DNA from: Chrysomallon squamiferum | Lineage: Eukaryota > Mollusca > Gastropoda > Neomphalida > Peltospiridae | Assembly: GCA_012295275.1 (NCBI GenBank) | Contig: CM022666.1 | Span: 9,885,002 to 9,949,001 of the forward strand | Length of the DNA stretch: 64,000 nucleotides | Direction: 5' to 3' | Shown: positions 24,330 through 36,208 of the stretch, piece after piece | Layout of the letters: each line of letters starts with the position of its first letter | How positions within the stretch are numbered: position 1 is the first letter of the stretch | Position numbers and translations under genes: made by a program | The notes under the pieces: generated by a model | Told to the model about the DNA's origin: nothing | The model's input: the letters and a program-made list of their open reading frames with translations, nothing else | The model's database searches: none

Positions 24330-24555
24330 GACAGAATATTTGTAATAATAAAAATGGTTTTGAAAGATTATATCTGTCATAAATCTAATTTGAAACAGCT
24401 GATGTAATTCAAGTAATAAAACTCATTTTAAACTGATGACATATTTGTAATAGTAAAAAATGATTATAAACAGATGATATATTTGTAATAATAAAAACTC
24501 ATTTTAAACAGATGATATGTTTGTAATAATAAAAAATGATTTTAAACAGACAGTA
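24330..24555. repeat. minisatellite, about five units of roughly 40 bp
   Basis: Units share GATGATATATTTGTAATAAT, then AAAAA and a (C/G)ATTTTAAACA segment. The last three units are the most alike. Confidence 0.85.
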
Positions 24556-26036
24556 AAGATGTGTATGGTTTTAATGAGATGGACAGCTGTAATTTTGACA
24601 GTGGTAATGAAAGACCCACAGAAGACTTGAAGAGTGAGTCATCTCACATTTCCTGTTAATTATTGATCTCAGTCTTTAATATGCACTTTCTAATTGCCTT
24701 TCTCTTCTCTTCTGTTAGCCATCATATCGTTTCTCTGTGTGTGAGCATATTCTGAGCAATTGGGTATGCGAAAAGTGGTTACTGACAAAATTTTGTAAAT
24801 ATCAGTTTCTTATGAAAATGGTTAGTATTTTGCAATAATAATAAATAATAATAATAATAATAAATAATAATAATAATAATAATATATGAATAGATGTTAA
24901 TTTTTTGGCAGTTCATACATGATTTACAAATATCATTTATTTAGAGTTATTTAGGAACTATTAGATTCTGCTTTCTCTAATACTGAATACTTAATTAAAT
25001 GTTTGATATTAATCTGTACTTATCTTTTTTTTTTTTAATTTTACTTTACTTTAATTTTTTTTAATTTTTTAATTTTAATTTTTTCTTTGTTGGAATTAAT
25101 TTAGATAAGTTTAATTTTAAAGTGACTGAGGGATGGTAAAGAAATGAATAAGAAAGAGAATTGCCAAAAATACTTTTCTTTGATTAGCTATTCAAGTCAG
25201 TTTCACAAAACTTGAAAAGACCAAATACAAACAAACACTGTCACTGTGAAAGTATGTATAATGATGTGGGAAGAATTTAAGAACCACCAAGTAGAAAACT
25301 CTAACTGGTTTGTCACTCAGGTTTTGTCATTCTTTGATGGAGAAAATCCTGTGTATGTGGTCATCAGTTGTCTGTCTTTGTTACACTTTATAAACAGGGC
25401 AGGACTGTTTAAACTTACTGTAACTGTATTGGTAAAGAGCCCAGATATAAAACATTCAAGAGATACAGTGTAATTGATTTATTAAACTTTATTTTTTATA
25501 CAGATTTTATTCAGTAAAAATAATTAAATAGGATTTGTTTATTTTTTTTGTTATTTTCTGATCATTACTGTTGTTGACTTTGTTTGTCATGTATATATTT
25601 GATCTCTTTATTCCTTTTTGTTCCTTTTCATTTTAAGCATCTTAGAAATAAAATTTTAAATGTTAGTTAAAAAGTCACATCAGACTGAGTGTAAAATAAT
25701 TCACATTCCATTGTATATGTTTATTTATGTGCATAAAATTCAGTAATAATAGTTAATATTATACTTGTGTGTTGTGCATGTGGAATCTTTGTTGTAAAGG
25801 CTCACCAGAAGAGTGATGGGTTGTAAGATCAATCCTCCTTGATGGATGACACAACTATTTTGACATTTTAGTGTATCAGTGCAATAATATTCATATTTTC
25901 CTTTTGTGTTATTATTTCTTTTTTTAAGCTGTTTTTTTTAAGATTCTGTCCATCCTGGTAATCTTTATTAAATATAGTAATAGTCACTGCAGGTTATTAA
26001 TTACCAAATACTGCTTTTAAAAACAGTAAAAAAAAT

Positions 26037-26109
26037 TAATAATAATAATAATAATAATTAAAGTTGATTTTCATTTATAAAATAAAAAAATAAAATAATA
26101 ATAATAATA

Positions 26110-26140
<31 letters not shown>

Positions 26141-26152
26141 TTAATAATAATA
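26037..26152. repeat. (AAT)n microsatellite, interrupted
   Basis: Two AAT runs separated by an A-rich stretch. Confidence 0.9.
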
Positions 26153-27074
26153 CATTTTTATCTAAGCATTATATCAAAATACATGCTGAAATGTTTAAAC
26201 ACTGATTATTAGTCTTCCTTGTATTATTTACATGATTATATGTTCTTGTATTTCATAATTTTTACAGGTTATGTCGTGTTTATCTCAGTCATGCCAAATG
26301 ATTCTTTTTGCATTCAGAAAGTTTTTGTCACAACATCACTTCGTAAAATTTTTGAAAAAAATATAAAACTGTCATTAAGTTAATACAGGAAAAAAAATCA
26401 TCTCAAACAATACGTTATCTTACTGTTATCAAATCTATTTATTTATTTACATTTTTAAACATTAACTCAAGGTAGTCTTCAATCAGTTGTGTACGACTAA
26501 TCTAGCAGGGCAATTATGTGACGGGATTTGTAAAGCCGGGCCAAATATTGATCCACCGAAGCAGAACGTGGGACTGGAGTTATCTGGGTCAGTGGTTGTG
26601 AAGTCCATCTAGTGTGACTCTAGACCATCAGCTCCTTTCAGTAAATTCATATCTGGGTAACGTGATCGTACTTTGTGGACTTTAAAGATACAATCAGGAT
26701 TTACCTCAGCTTTTTCTTCTGTTTTGCTTTTCTTATTATGTTTACTAGAGAAGTGAGGAAAGAGAGAACTACCAAAAAAGGTAACCATTTGTGTATTGGC
26801 ATTAAAGCAGTTCCTGTGTTGACTGCTTGTTTTATAACTCTGTTATGTCATGTAAGCTGCAAGTATGGAGGTTTGACTGTTATTTCAGGTAGAACACTGA
26901 TAGGTGTAGTGATATTAATGTATCTGCATGCCATTTATTACTGAGTAGGGAGATGGAAAAATGTTTTAAACATTACTATAAATATAAGAAATCCTGACAA
27001 ACTGGATATCACATATTACACTGAGAGGTGTGTGGTCCCTGTACACTTGTCCATGCATATTGATTATTTCATAT

Positions 27075-27360
27075 TTTATGAATTCTCTGTAAACTAATTG
27101 AAATGTGCTGTATATGTTGACAAATTATCTATAACCGAGTAGTAATGTGCTCTGTGTTGAAAAATTATTTATAAGCTAATGGTAATGTTCTATGTATACT
27201 GATAAATTATCTGTAAGTAACATATAGTGTATGTGGAAACATTCTCTACAAGTAAAATATAGTATGGGAGTGTGATGAAACATTCTATAATGTGCATTGT
27301 ATCGACAAGTTCTTTATAAGCTGTGTTTTGACAAATTCACTATAAGCTAACACTTACATG
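27075..27360. repeat. degenerate tandem repeat, unit about 45-50 bp
   Basis: Diverged units share ACAAATTATCTATAA(G/C)..GTAATGTGCT(G/C)T. The copies become harder to align to the right. Confidence 0.65.
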
Positions 27361-29410
27361 CTACTGTATTTAACAGTGAGGTGTGTCTGTAATCAGACAT
27401 TCACTGAGCTTTTCTTATCATAAACTTGCTGAACAGGTACAGCATCTCACAACATCAACCAGGAAGTTCATGTCTGTAATACAGTGCAACAAACATTTCT
27501 TATCCAGGTTTTGCTTGTTGGTATTTTATTTATTTATTTTTTGACATTATAACAAAAAATTTATATCCAGTTTGTCTGTCTATATTTTATTTATTTTTGA
27601 AAGAAAAGAATGAAAGGTCTGTAATTTTTTTAAATCTTTATTTCATGTTACAGCTAAGAAAAAGCTAAATTAGTCTATTACAGTAATTTTCAGAGTGAAT
27701 AAACATGTTTAATAATTTTTCAGCATAGTTTAGGATTAATGTTTGGTGTTCTGTTCCTTGTTTAATGATATCTGAAAAAGATTCAGTATTAACATTTTAT
27801 AACATTTTCATTGTTTTTTGTATTATTTATATGTAACAGGCAATAGCTAAAGAGCAGACCAAAATTACTTTAACCTTTGTGGTAAGATACTGTAGTTTTC
27901 ACATGGTGTTTATAACTCAGTATCAGGCTTTGGCTGTTAATCTGGTTTTCACTGTATTGATAAAAAAGATTGTCATGTGACAGTTATCTCAGCAAAGAAT
28001 AAACACAAATGCTGTATTTTTTTTTTGGTCTTAATCTTACATACTGCTTGTTTCATAGATTAAACTTTGGAATGAGATATTTATTCAACACAAGATCTTA
28101 TGTAGGTGAAATCCTTTTTCAGTAAGCTGTTATTATTATTATTATTATTATTATTAGTTTTCATTTTTAATTACAAAATTTTAAGTTTTTATCATTAAAA
28201 GACATCAAAAGGCTTTATATAAAAAAGATTATATTTTCATTTTCTTCTCGTGTTAGCAGATTTTTTATAATCATTTTATTCGCAAAGATTAAAATACATA
28301 ACATTAAAGAGAAATGATTTTTTCGATATGCATATTAATGTGAGGATTAAGTAAGGTAAAGTACATTATATATACACGAGTGTGTTCCAATACACATGTA
28401 AGATAAAAACATCAGATATTTTGTTGTAATATATACCATTTCAAGAAATTTATATGCCCACAAACTTAAATCATGCTCTGTTATTTAATAGTGTAATATA
28501 ATAAAATTGTGAAAAGTAATACATCATGTATACTAATTCTGATGATAAAACTGACAAATATAAATCTTTTACACATGTTCAGTGACAGCAGTAAGCTAAA
28601 ACAGAATATTCTTTCTGAATCAGTGTACAAGACTTGATTCACATCAGTTTCACACACACCCACATGAAATAATTGCGACAAGAATTGTTTTGTACACAGA
28701 TTACAAGACTGCAGCAGTGTGATATAGTTGTGAAAATAATGACGTGTCAAACATTTATTCAAATGAAGTGGTATTTGATAAAATTGATAATAATAAAAAT
28801 AAAAAGAGCATGTACTTCAAGGAGCACAGAGCTGCTATTGAAAAAGAGCACACTTAATTCACAGTAGGTAGGTGTAAGCAATATGACAAAGTCAGTGCTT
28901 ATCAGAGAGGTTATTTTTCATTATTTGTTATTATATATTCAACACCTATTGGAAGAATTCTCTGATATTTTCTCATTTTAAGCAGCATTTTGCTCTTTAC
29001 ATGAAATATTCAAATCTAAAAGTGTAGTTTCTCTTGGGAAAAGAAGTGCATATGATCTAAGTCAAAGTGTGGAAGACAAAATGGCCGAAGACCTATTGAG
29101 GGATAAAAAGTTTATGAACAAAGAGAAAAAAAGTATGAAGATCAGCAATGTGCTTGTTTTAAAACTAAAACTGATAAAGATGAGCTAGCTGTGTTTTGAA
29201 CAATGTGCAAATTCTACTCAGTATACTATTCACTTCTTTCATGTAATAAAGAGCACAGACACTTGTTTGTAGAAATTATTTATGTGGGCTAAGAACAAAA
29301 GAGCCTTACTGTAATCAAATCATCAAAGTAAAAAAGAAATTCCATCGAGATCAGTGACTTAGTGGTCATCCTGCACATAACAGAATTACAGAAGTATTTG
29401 TAGACTTTCA

Positions 29411-29632
29411 AGAAGTGAATGTATAAAATGTCCAAAGTGCAGTAGATGAAAACTTTAAACAAGTAAATGTATAAAATGTTCAAAGTGCAGTAGATGAAAA
29501 CTTTAAACAAGTAAATGTATAAAATGTCCAAAGTGCAGTAGATGAAAACTTTAAACAAGTAAATGTATAAAATGTTCAAAGTGCAGTAGATGAAAACTTA
29601 AAACAAGTAAATGTATAAAATGTTCAAAGTGT
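29411..29632. repeat. 48-bp minisatellite, about 4.6 units
   Basis: Units begin AAGTAAATGTATAAAATGTT and continue through AAAGTGCAGTAGATGAAAAC to TTTAAAC. Copies differ at only a few positions, mainly TTC versus TCC. The unit is a multiple of three, so the minus strand carries a repeated 16-residue open frame that is not evidence of a gene. Confidence 0.95.
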
Positions 29633-30195
29633 TGTCGAATCTGGACTAATGTCAGCCACGTTGAGATTCTCAAGCTGCCAGAGTTGAATCACTGAGATCA
29701 GTGATTTTTCCCACATGAACTTGTGAATAATAACAATACCTACTTGCCAAGCTTATTTTTACTATACCCTGTAATCTTATGATCCTTTCCCTACAAACAT
29801 ATTGTGTTTCAACTTGTTTTACATTTTTAAGTATTGATTTAAAACACTGCACACAGAATTTTTTTTTAGTATTCTTCAGTAAATGTATTCTCAAAAGATT
29901 AAATAATAAATGTTATTTGGAAATGTCTGATAATACTTAAACTTTCCTGTCTGTTATATAGATAGGTTTATAAATATAGTCACTGAGAAAAACAAGAGAG
30001 AGAGAAAAAGATTGTTAACTGGATACAAAACATGTTAACTTTATATGTTGTTGAATATCACTACATAACTTGTTCAAAAAATGTGTGGATGAAGATAATT
30101 GTTCCACATCCTCTGACATTTTCTAAGAGTTCATTCCAACAAGGATAATATGCAATATTAAAGAAATGAAAATACCCTACCTCAAAAAGTTTTCT

Positions 30196-30197
<2 letters not shown>

Positions 30198-30285
<88 letters not shown>
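30198..30285. repeat. (CA)n microsatellite
   Basis: A pure CA run of about 86 bases. Confidence 0.98.
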
Positions 30286-30289
<4 letters not shown>

Positions 30290-31981
30290 GCCTTGCTGCC
30301 ATTTGGCGTTTAAACCTTTGCAGGAAGGATAAAGCTGAAATATTAATACAGTAACCAGTTATTCCCAATATATATATAAAATGTTCAAAGATAAAGTTTA
30401 TGTATAGGTAAAAAAATGTTTGTGTACAAACATACAGATGTTGGTGGTCTACAGACTTGTGGACATGTACATTGTAAATTAAGTATTTACAAGTTGCCAG
30501 ACATTGTGTGATTCAATACATTGGATTAATTAAACATTTTCACCTCACCAGACGAAAACAGTCGATCATTATCAACGGGAACCTAATCTTTGTCAATGTT
30601 GTTTTGTGTTGTTTTCTCTATACAAACTATTCATCCAAAACAAATCTGTCGATGTTAGAAATAGGACAAGCTATTCCCTTCTCCAAATAGTTTACTTCAA
30701 TTTATAGTGATTTATCCTGACAGAATCAACAACTGTCTGCAAGGATCCTGACCCTCTTGTTCACACATGTAATATTAAATTCTGAAGGAGACATTTTTTT
30801 GGTATGTGTTGTACAAGGTAAGATGTTTTTTTTTCAAAAATTTCACTAAATCGAGACAATATGAATTTCAATCGGTTGTTCGAATTTTAAATAATTATTT
30901 TTATTTACCAACAGAGAAAAAACTCATTCTGTTTTCCATATGAGTCAAAAGATACACACTCACATATGAACATCTCTATACAGACACATACACAGAAAGG
31001 CATAGACAGATGTACAGACATGAACATTTATTTGTCTATTGTCTTAATTTGCTTATGCAATGTAACTTATATCTGCTGTACATATATACATTAAAACTGA
31101 TTTAAAGAAAAAAAAGCAGTCGGTATCTTGTGATATGAGGTTTTTTTCTAAACAGCTACACTTGTCTGAATTAATATGTGTGTGTATGAATTTCAAAATT
31201 TGCTTATAATAGTATGACAGGTTGACACCTTTCTCTTATTGTTTGAACACATTTTCTTTACTTCTCTCAAAGAGGTTCTGCTTTTCTCAAATAATAACTA
31301 ATGTTTTTGTCAGTCTATTTAAGAGCCACACATTAAACATAATGTTTCTGAGAAAAAATTTTCATCTTGTTTCTTGTTCCTTCAGTTTATTTTTAACAAT
31401 CTAAACTTTTACAAATTGTATGTATGTTAATTGTAGGTAATTCTGTAAGACAGAAAAAAGTTACCTCAGACATGAATAAATGAAATTTATGTCCTCTGTA
31501 ACAATGGTGAATGTTTACAAATTTTAATGTAATCATAAGTTAGGCAAAATTCACACGATTATCTTTTTAAATTGTTACATATAGAATTAAAGAAAAGTGT
31601 TGTTTTTTTCACGTATATTTCTCTCAGTTCACAGCCTCTGTATGCTTAACAGCAATCAATAGATATGAGCAATAAACCACTTAGATGAATGATATCATTT
31701 TGACCCTTGGGGCTGTTACCTGTAACACCTGTAATACCAGACAGGTATGTTAACCTTATTCTGATCAGCACAAAACCTGCTGGCTTGTTAATATCAATAA
31801 ATATTAAGTGGTCATATAATATTCATATTTTAATTATATGTAATTCATGTTGATGCTAGCTTACCTGTACACACCTGTAAATAATGACATATTAATGGAT
31901 AAGTAATCATCACTTTTGTTAATGTTTCCTGGTTTAGTTTTTACCTGGTTGTTTGGTTGTTACTGAAGTAACCATGACATA

Positions 31982-32050
<69 letters not shown>
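31982..32050. repeat. (AAT)n microsatellite
   Basis: A pure AAT run of about 23 triplets. Confidence 0.98.
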
Positions 32051-32288
32051 TTTATTTATTTATATAATTTATTATTAACTTTACAAAATCTTCATTTCAA
32101 CATTCAAGCATGGATATTGTGGTCAAAATTGTATTAATGTGGATTCTCAATGTTCATTGTTTTATCAGCTCTGGTAAAAATTAAGTCTGAAAAAAAGAAA
32201 GATCTCGTTTATCATATTAAGATTATATTTTTACAGTATATATATAAATTTGGTACATTACATTTCAAAGTTCTTTCACTGTTTCATA

Positions 32289-32879
32289 CAGTAATACCAT
32301 GGTTTAATGATGTAATTGGTTCCAAATTTACAATCATTAAGTGAGGTATCATTAAGCAGGAGACTAATTTACATAGAATTAAGTTAAAAACAGTGGTTAT
32401 GTTCTTGCTGATGAGATTTGACATAATTTTTTTTTTAAATAAGGAGATACAAAACAGCAATTAAGACAAATGATTTAATAGATCATAGATATTAAACAAA
32501 CAGTAAATCATCTACAAACAGATTAAGAAATAATTATATGCTGCTCATTGTGGGCTCATTTTTGTGGGTTTTGTGTTCATTTAAGGGTATTTGGAAGGGT
32601 AAATTACAAAAGTGTTACGTCTAAATTGAAAAGCAGAAGAGAAGAGAGAAACTGGACACCACATGCACGTATGACATCTGCATGTCAACTGATCAACATA
32701 GGTGAGGGAAGCTGTAGGGTGTGTGAATGAAAAATGAATGAAAAACAAATGGATTTAAACATGCATTGTTCCCATTTATACCATTTATTTCGAGCAATTT
32801 CTGTCTATATAATTTGTAAAACATAGATTGTTAAAGAGGGATATCATTAAGCGGGAGATCATTAAGTGAGGTATTACTG
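32289..32879. mobile_element. pogo/Tigger-like non-autonomous element, 591 bp
   Basis: Both ends read CAGTAATACC inwards, followed by a similar TTAATGAT segment on each side. Both ends are flanked by TA (32287-32288 and 32880-32881), the target duplication of Tc1/mariner/pogo transposases. The GTAATTGGTTCC block behind the left end is common in pogo-type MITEs. A sub-terminal motif, ATTAAGTGAGGTAT, occurs near both ends (about 32337 and 32862). No transposase frame is recognisable, so movement would have depended on an enzyme supplied elsewhere. Confidence 0.75.
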
Positions 32880-33179
32880 TATTGTTACATAAAAGGACTT
32901 GCTCTATGATGTCACTGATGAAAGTTAAATGTGTTGATACGTATTTTATTGTAGACGTGCTTATAAAAAAAAGTTATTTGCTTCAGTACCTTATTGAATA
33001 TGAAATGTATGTTTAATATAGGGAATAGCCAATCAGTTATATTATTACACCTTATTTAACATTTAGTTAGGTTTATGTACAAGAAAATCTTTCTTTTATA
33101 TTTTATTCCCTGCACACTGCTTTGATGAAGAATTTGCATGAGTTCAATGAAGTGGAACGATTATGTCAGTATGTTGACA

Positions 33180-33311
33180 AATTCTGTTAGTTATGTAGGT
33201 CAGCTTGTAAAACTGAATGTTATATGTAAAGTTATGAATACTGGTTTAATACCAGACAAAATTCATACTGTATAGATATATATGTATAGATATATGTAAT
33301 GCTAAAATTAC

Positions 33312-33353
<42 letters not shown>

Positions 33354-33800
33354 AAATGTTATGTGTAAAGTTATGAATACCTATTTAACACAAGACATAA
33401 TTCATACTGTATGTAAAAATATGTAGTATTAAAATTATTTATTCTGTATGTATAGTGTGTGTATGTGTGTGTGTGTGTATATGTATGTGTGTGTGTATGT
33501 GTGTGTGTATGGGTTTATGGGAGTGTGGGTAAATGTTATGTGTAAAAAGTTATTTGCACAAGGCATAATTCATACTGTATGTAGAAATATGTAACATTAA
33601 AATTATTTATTCGTTATGTATATTATGTGTGTGCATATGTACATGATGTGTGTGCATAGGTGATGTGTTTTTTTGTTTGAGTGTGTGAATGTTTATGTTT
33701 ATATTTATAAATACTGATTTAATACGAGTTATAATTCATACAGTATGAAGATACATGTAATATTACAGTTATGTATGTATAGTGTGTGTGTGTGAGTGAG
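33180..33800. repeat. four long tandem units (about 150-170 bp), each with a TG tract
   Basis: Each unit contains GTTATGTGTAAAGTTATGAATAC-like sequence (written here as its shared core only), an ATAATTCATACTGTATG motif, an ATGTA(A/G)TATTAAAATTA motif and a TG-rich tail of different length. The longest TG run is 33313-33351. The last unit (33690-33800) is the most diverged. Confidence 0.85.
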
Positions 33801-34781
33801 TGTGTCATTATCTATATATATGTGTGTGTGTAAATGCAAATATATGGATACCTTTGGTATGTGTGTTCAGTACTAGTATTAGTTGCAGTGTCTATTACTT
33901 AAAATACATATCAGTATATGATGACCATTTCCATCAGAGACTGTTACATAATTCTAAAATTTCACTGTCCTTGTTATTTTCATTTTTTATTTTTATGGTA
34001 CTAATTTTTTCTAAGTTATCTTTGTCTGCCTAGAACATACTGTATGTATGTATGTCAGTATTACCAAAAATTTCTCTTTAACTTTTGCTGTCTTTTCTTT
34101 GTTTCTAATTTCTCTGTCTGCTCACTGATATACACCACAACTAACTAGTTCTGTCCATGAAATACAAAATTTACCGGTATATTTTAACAGTTTTCAGATG
34201 CCTAAAGCATGAAATTGCACGTGTGTTATAAAATAAAAAGAAATTTTATAATCTAAATTTCACAATAAAAAATTAACTCTTTGATGTGACAGAATAAAAT
34301 ATTGTTGCTGTAAACAGTTATGATGACAAATATTCCTTTGAAATAGATGTATGCATATTCTTACTTTGTTTTTTTATTTTTATTGTATTATTATTTTGTT
34401 TGTTTGTAAAGAAGTTGAATACATGGGAATCAACAATTTGTTGTCAACAAACCAAACTATTATTGTTATTACAGCCCAAATGATATTTTGGGGTTTTGAA
34501 ATAAAGTATAACAATAATAAGGATGATGATAATAATAATAACAGTAACAATAACAATAATAATAATAATAAATAAATAAAAATTAGTACTAATATTAATA
34601 CTGATACTTTTAATAGTAAATTTAAAAATCTGTCCTAAAATTAATACACAGGTCAGAAATGATTTTTTGTTCATTTTGATGATATTGTTTTTAGATCTGA
34701 AGTCTGGCCTGAGTATTTTCTTGATATTATTCTACTTAACTGCTTGTTTATATTTTCTAAACAGAATATTTTCATTTGCAG

Positions 34782-34869
34782 GACTTGCTGTATCAATGTG
34801 GATTTAGTTCTGTATTGGTAACCATCCATCTGTAATCATCCAACAGCAACAATGGTGATTCTTGGCAAG
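34782..34869 (+). CDS. MYO7A: myosin VII exon with the start codon
   Basis: The acceptor TTTGCAG ends at 34781, then 70 bases of 5' UTR lead to ATG at 34852. The coding part is 34852-34869 and encodes MVILGK, matching the family start MVIL. The donor is GTCAGT. The acceptor upstream means at least one more non-coding exon exists. Confidence 0.93.
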
Positions 34870-36161
34870 GTCAGTTGTGTTTTCTTTAATTTTATTTCTT
34901 AATAATATTCATTTTGTATTGGTTTCTTGGTATAAATATTCACTTTAGAATGCATTCAATGACTTGATGTGATAAATAAAGAAGGCAGAATTAATAACTA
35001 ACTTCCAATAAACCAGTAATGCAGTGAAATGAAACCAATCAAATCAAATAATTAAATATAAGATGTGTTTCTTAATAGTTAAAATATTTATTATGTATTG
35101 TTTTCTTCATATAAATATTTACCACAGAATGTGTTAAATAATTTGATATGATAAGTAATTTCCATCAACCAGTCAAATTTGGTCATTGAACACTGCCATC
35201 TGATTTATCACATTAAAATACAAAGACAGATTTTGTATAATCAGATTTATATGGTTATGGATGTCCGAAAGTTTTTTGTTAAAAAGTACAGACATAATTT
35301 GTACAGTATTGTTCCTATGGTAACCACTTTGCAGTATTTCACTGACATTAAAATAGAAAACACATATAATGTATAACGTTTCTGTTGCCATGAATATGCT
35401 GAAACATATGTTCTGTATAATAATGTTTCTATGGTAATAGCTGTTCAGAATTCAGGAATATACATTAACTAATGCTGATATATTCATATATTCATGTGTG
35501 AGTTTGTTCTGTTTGTTTCTTAAGCAGGCCATCATTTAAAATACCATTTCAAGACAAATTCTTAATATTTTTAAATTTCATGTTTTCGCTGTCATAATCA
35601 AATAACCAATATTTAATGTATTAATTTTTTTTGTTTTTTTAGTAATGTGTTGTCTTCCATTTTCAAAACGTTATTTAGTTCACTGGCAAAAAGACAGTTA
35701 ATTTTTTTAAACAGAGGTAGCTAAACACATCTATCATTTGTCTTAAAATAAACGTTTGTATACATGAATGAACTTGGTTATTAATACTTGTGTAACCAGG
35801 TGTGTCATAATGTGCAAGTAGTACAACAACTTTGTGTCATGAGTCCAGTATTAGTTTTACTAGGAGTATCATGTTATTAGGGTCATTCCACAGATAAGAG
35901 ATAATGATGTTATATTAGATGATATCATAATTATAATTGTGTAGATTTTGGCTTTTTCAACCCACCCCCAAAAAACTACAACAACAAACAGGAGTCTTTA
36001 ATTTTGTAATTGTCACATAGTGTATATGTTTTGCTGACAGAAAAACAATCTTCATGAAGCAGTTAATCCTTTTATTAAAATAATCATTTAACTACCAAAC
36101 AAACTGTTTGCCTGCTTACATAAATGCATGCACATATACCATTAAAACAGAAGCACACCAC

Positions 36162-36208
<47 letters not shown>

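Larger units (their letters stand above)
21555..34780. other. gene-poor stretch, probably the 5' UTR intron of the myosin gene
   Basis: About 13 kb without a recognisable exon. It holds the microsatellites and minisatellites listed separately and a pogo-like MITE. Small open frames at 25246-25473 and 26675-26944 resemble no known family. The stretch 26500-26660 is richer in GC than its surroundings and may be an old transposon fragment, but no terminus is visible. Confidence 0.5.

Noticed and set aside
25246-25473. 75-residue open frame that reads like mixed protein sequence
   Set aside because: I recognise no family, the composition equals the surrounding intron, and no splice signals or conserved motif support it.
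26675-26944. 89-residue frame with two hydrophobic stretches
   Set aside because: Hydrophobic runs are expected in T-rich DNA. There is no homologue I can name and no Kozak-like or splice context.
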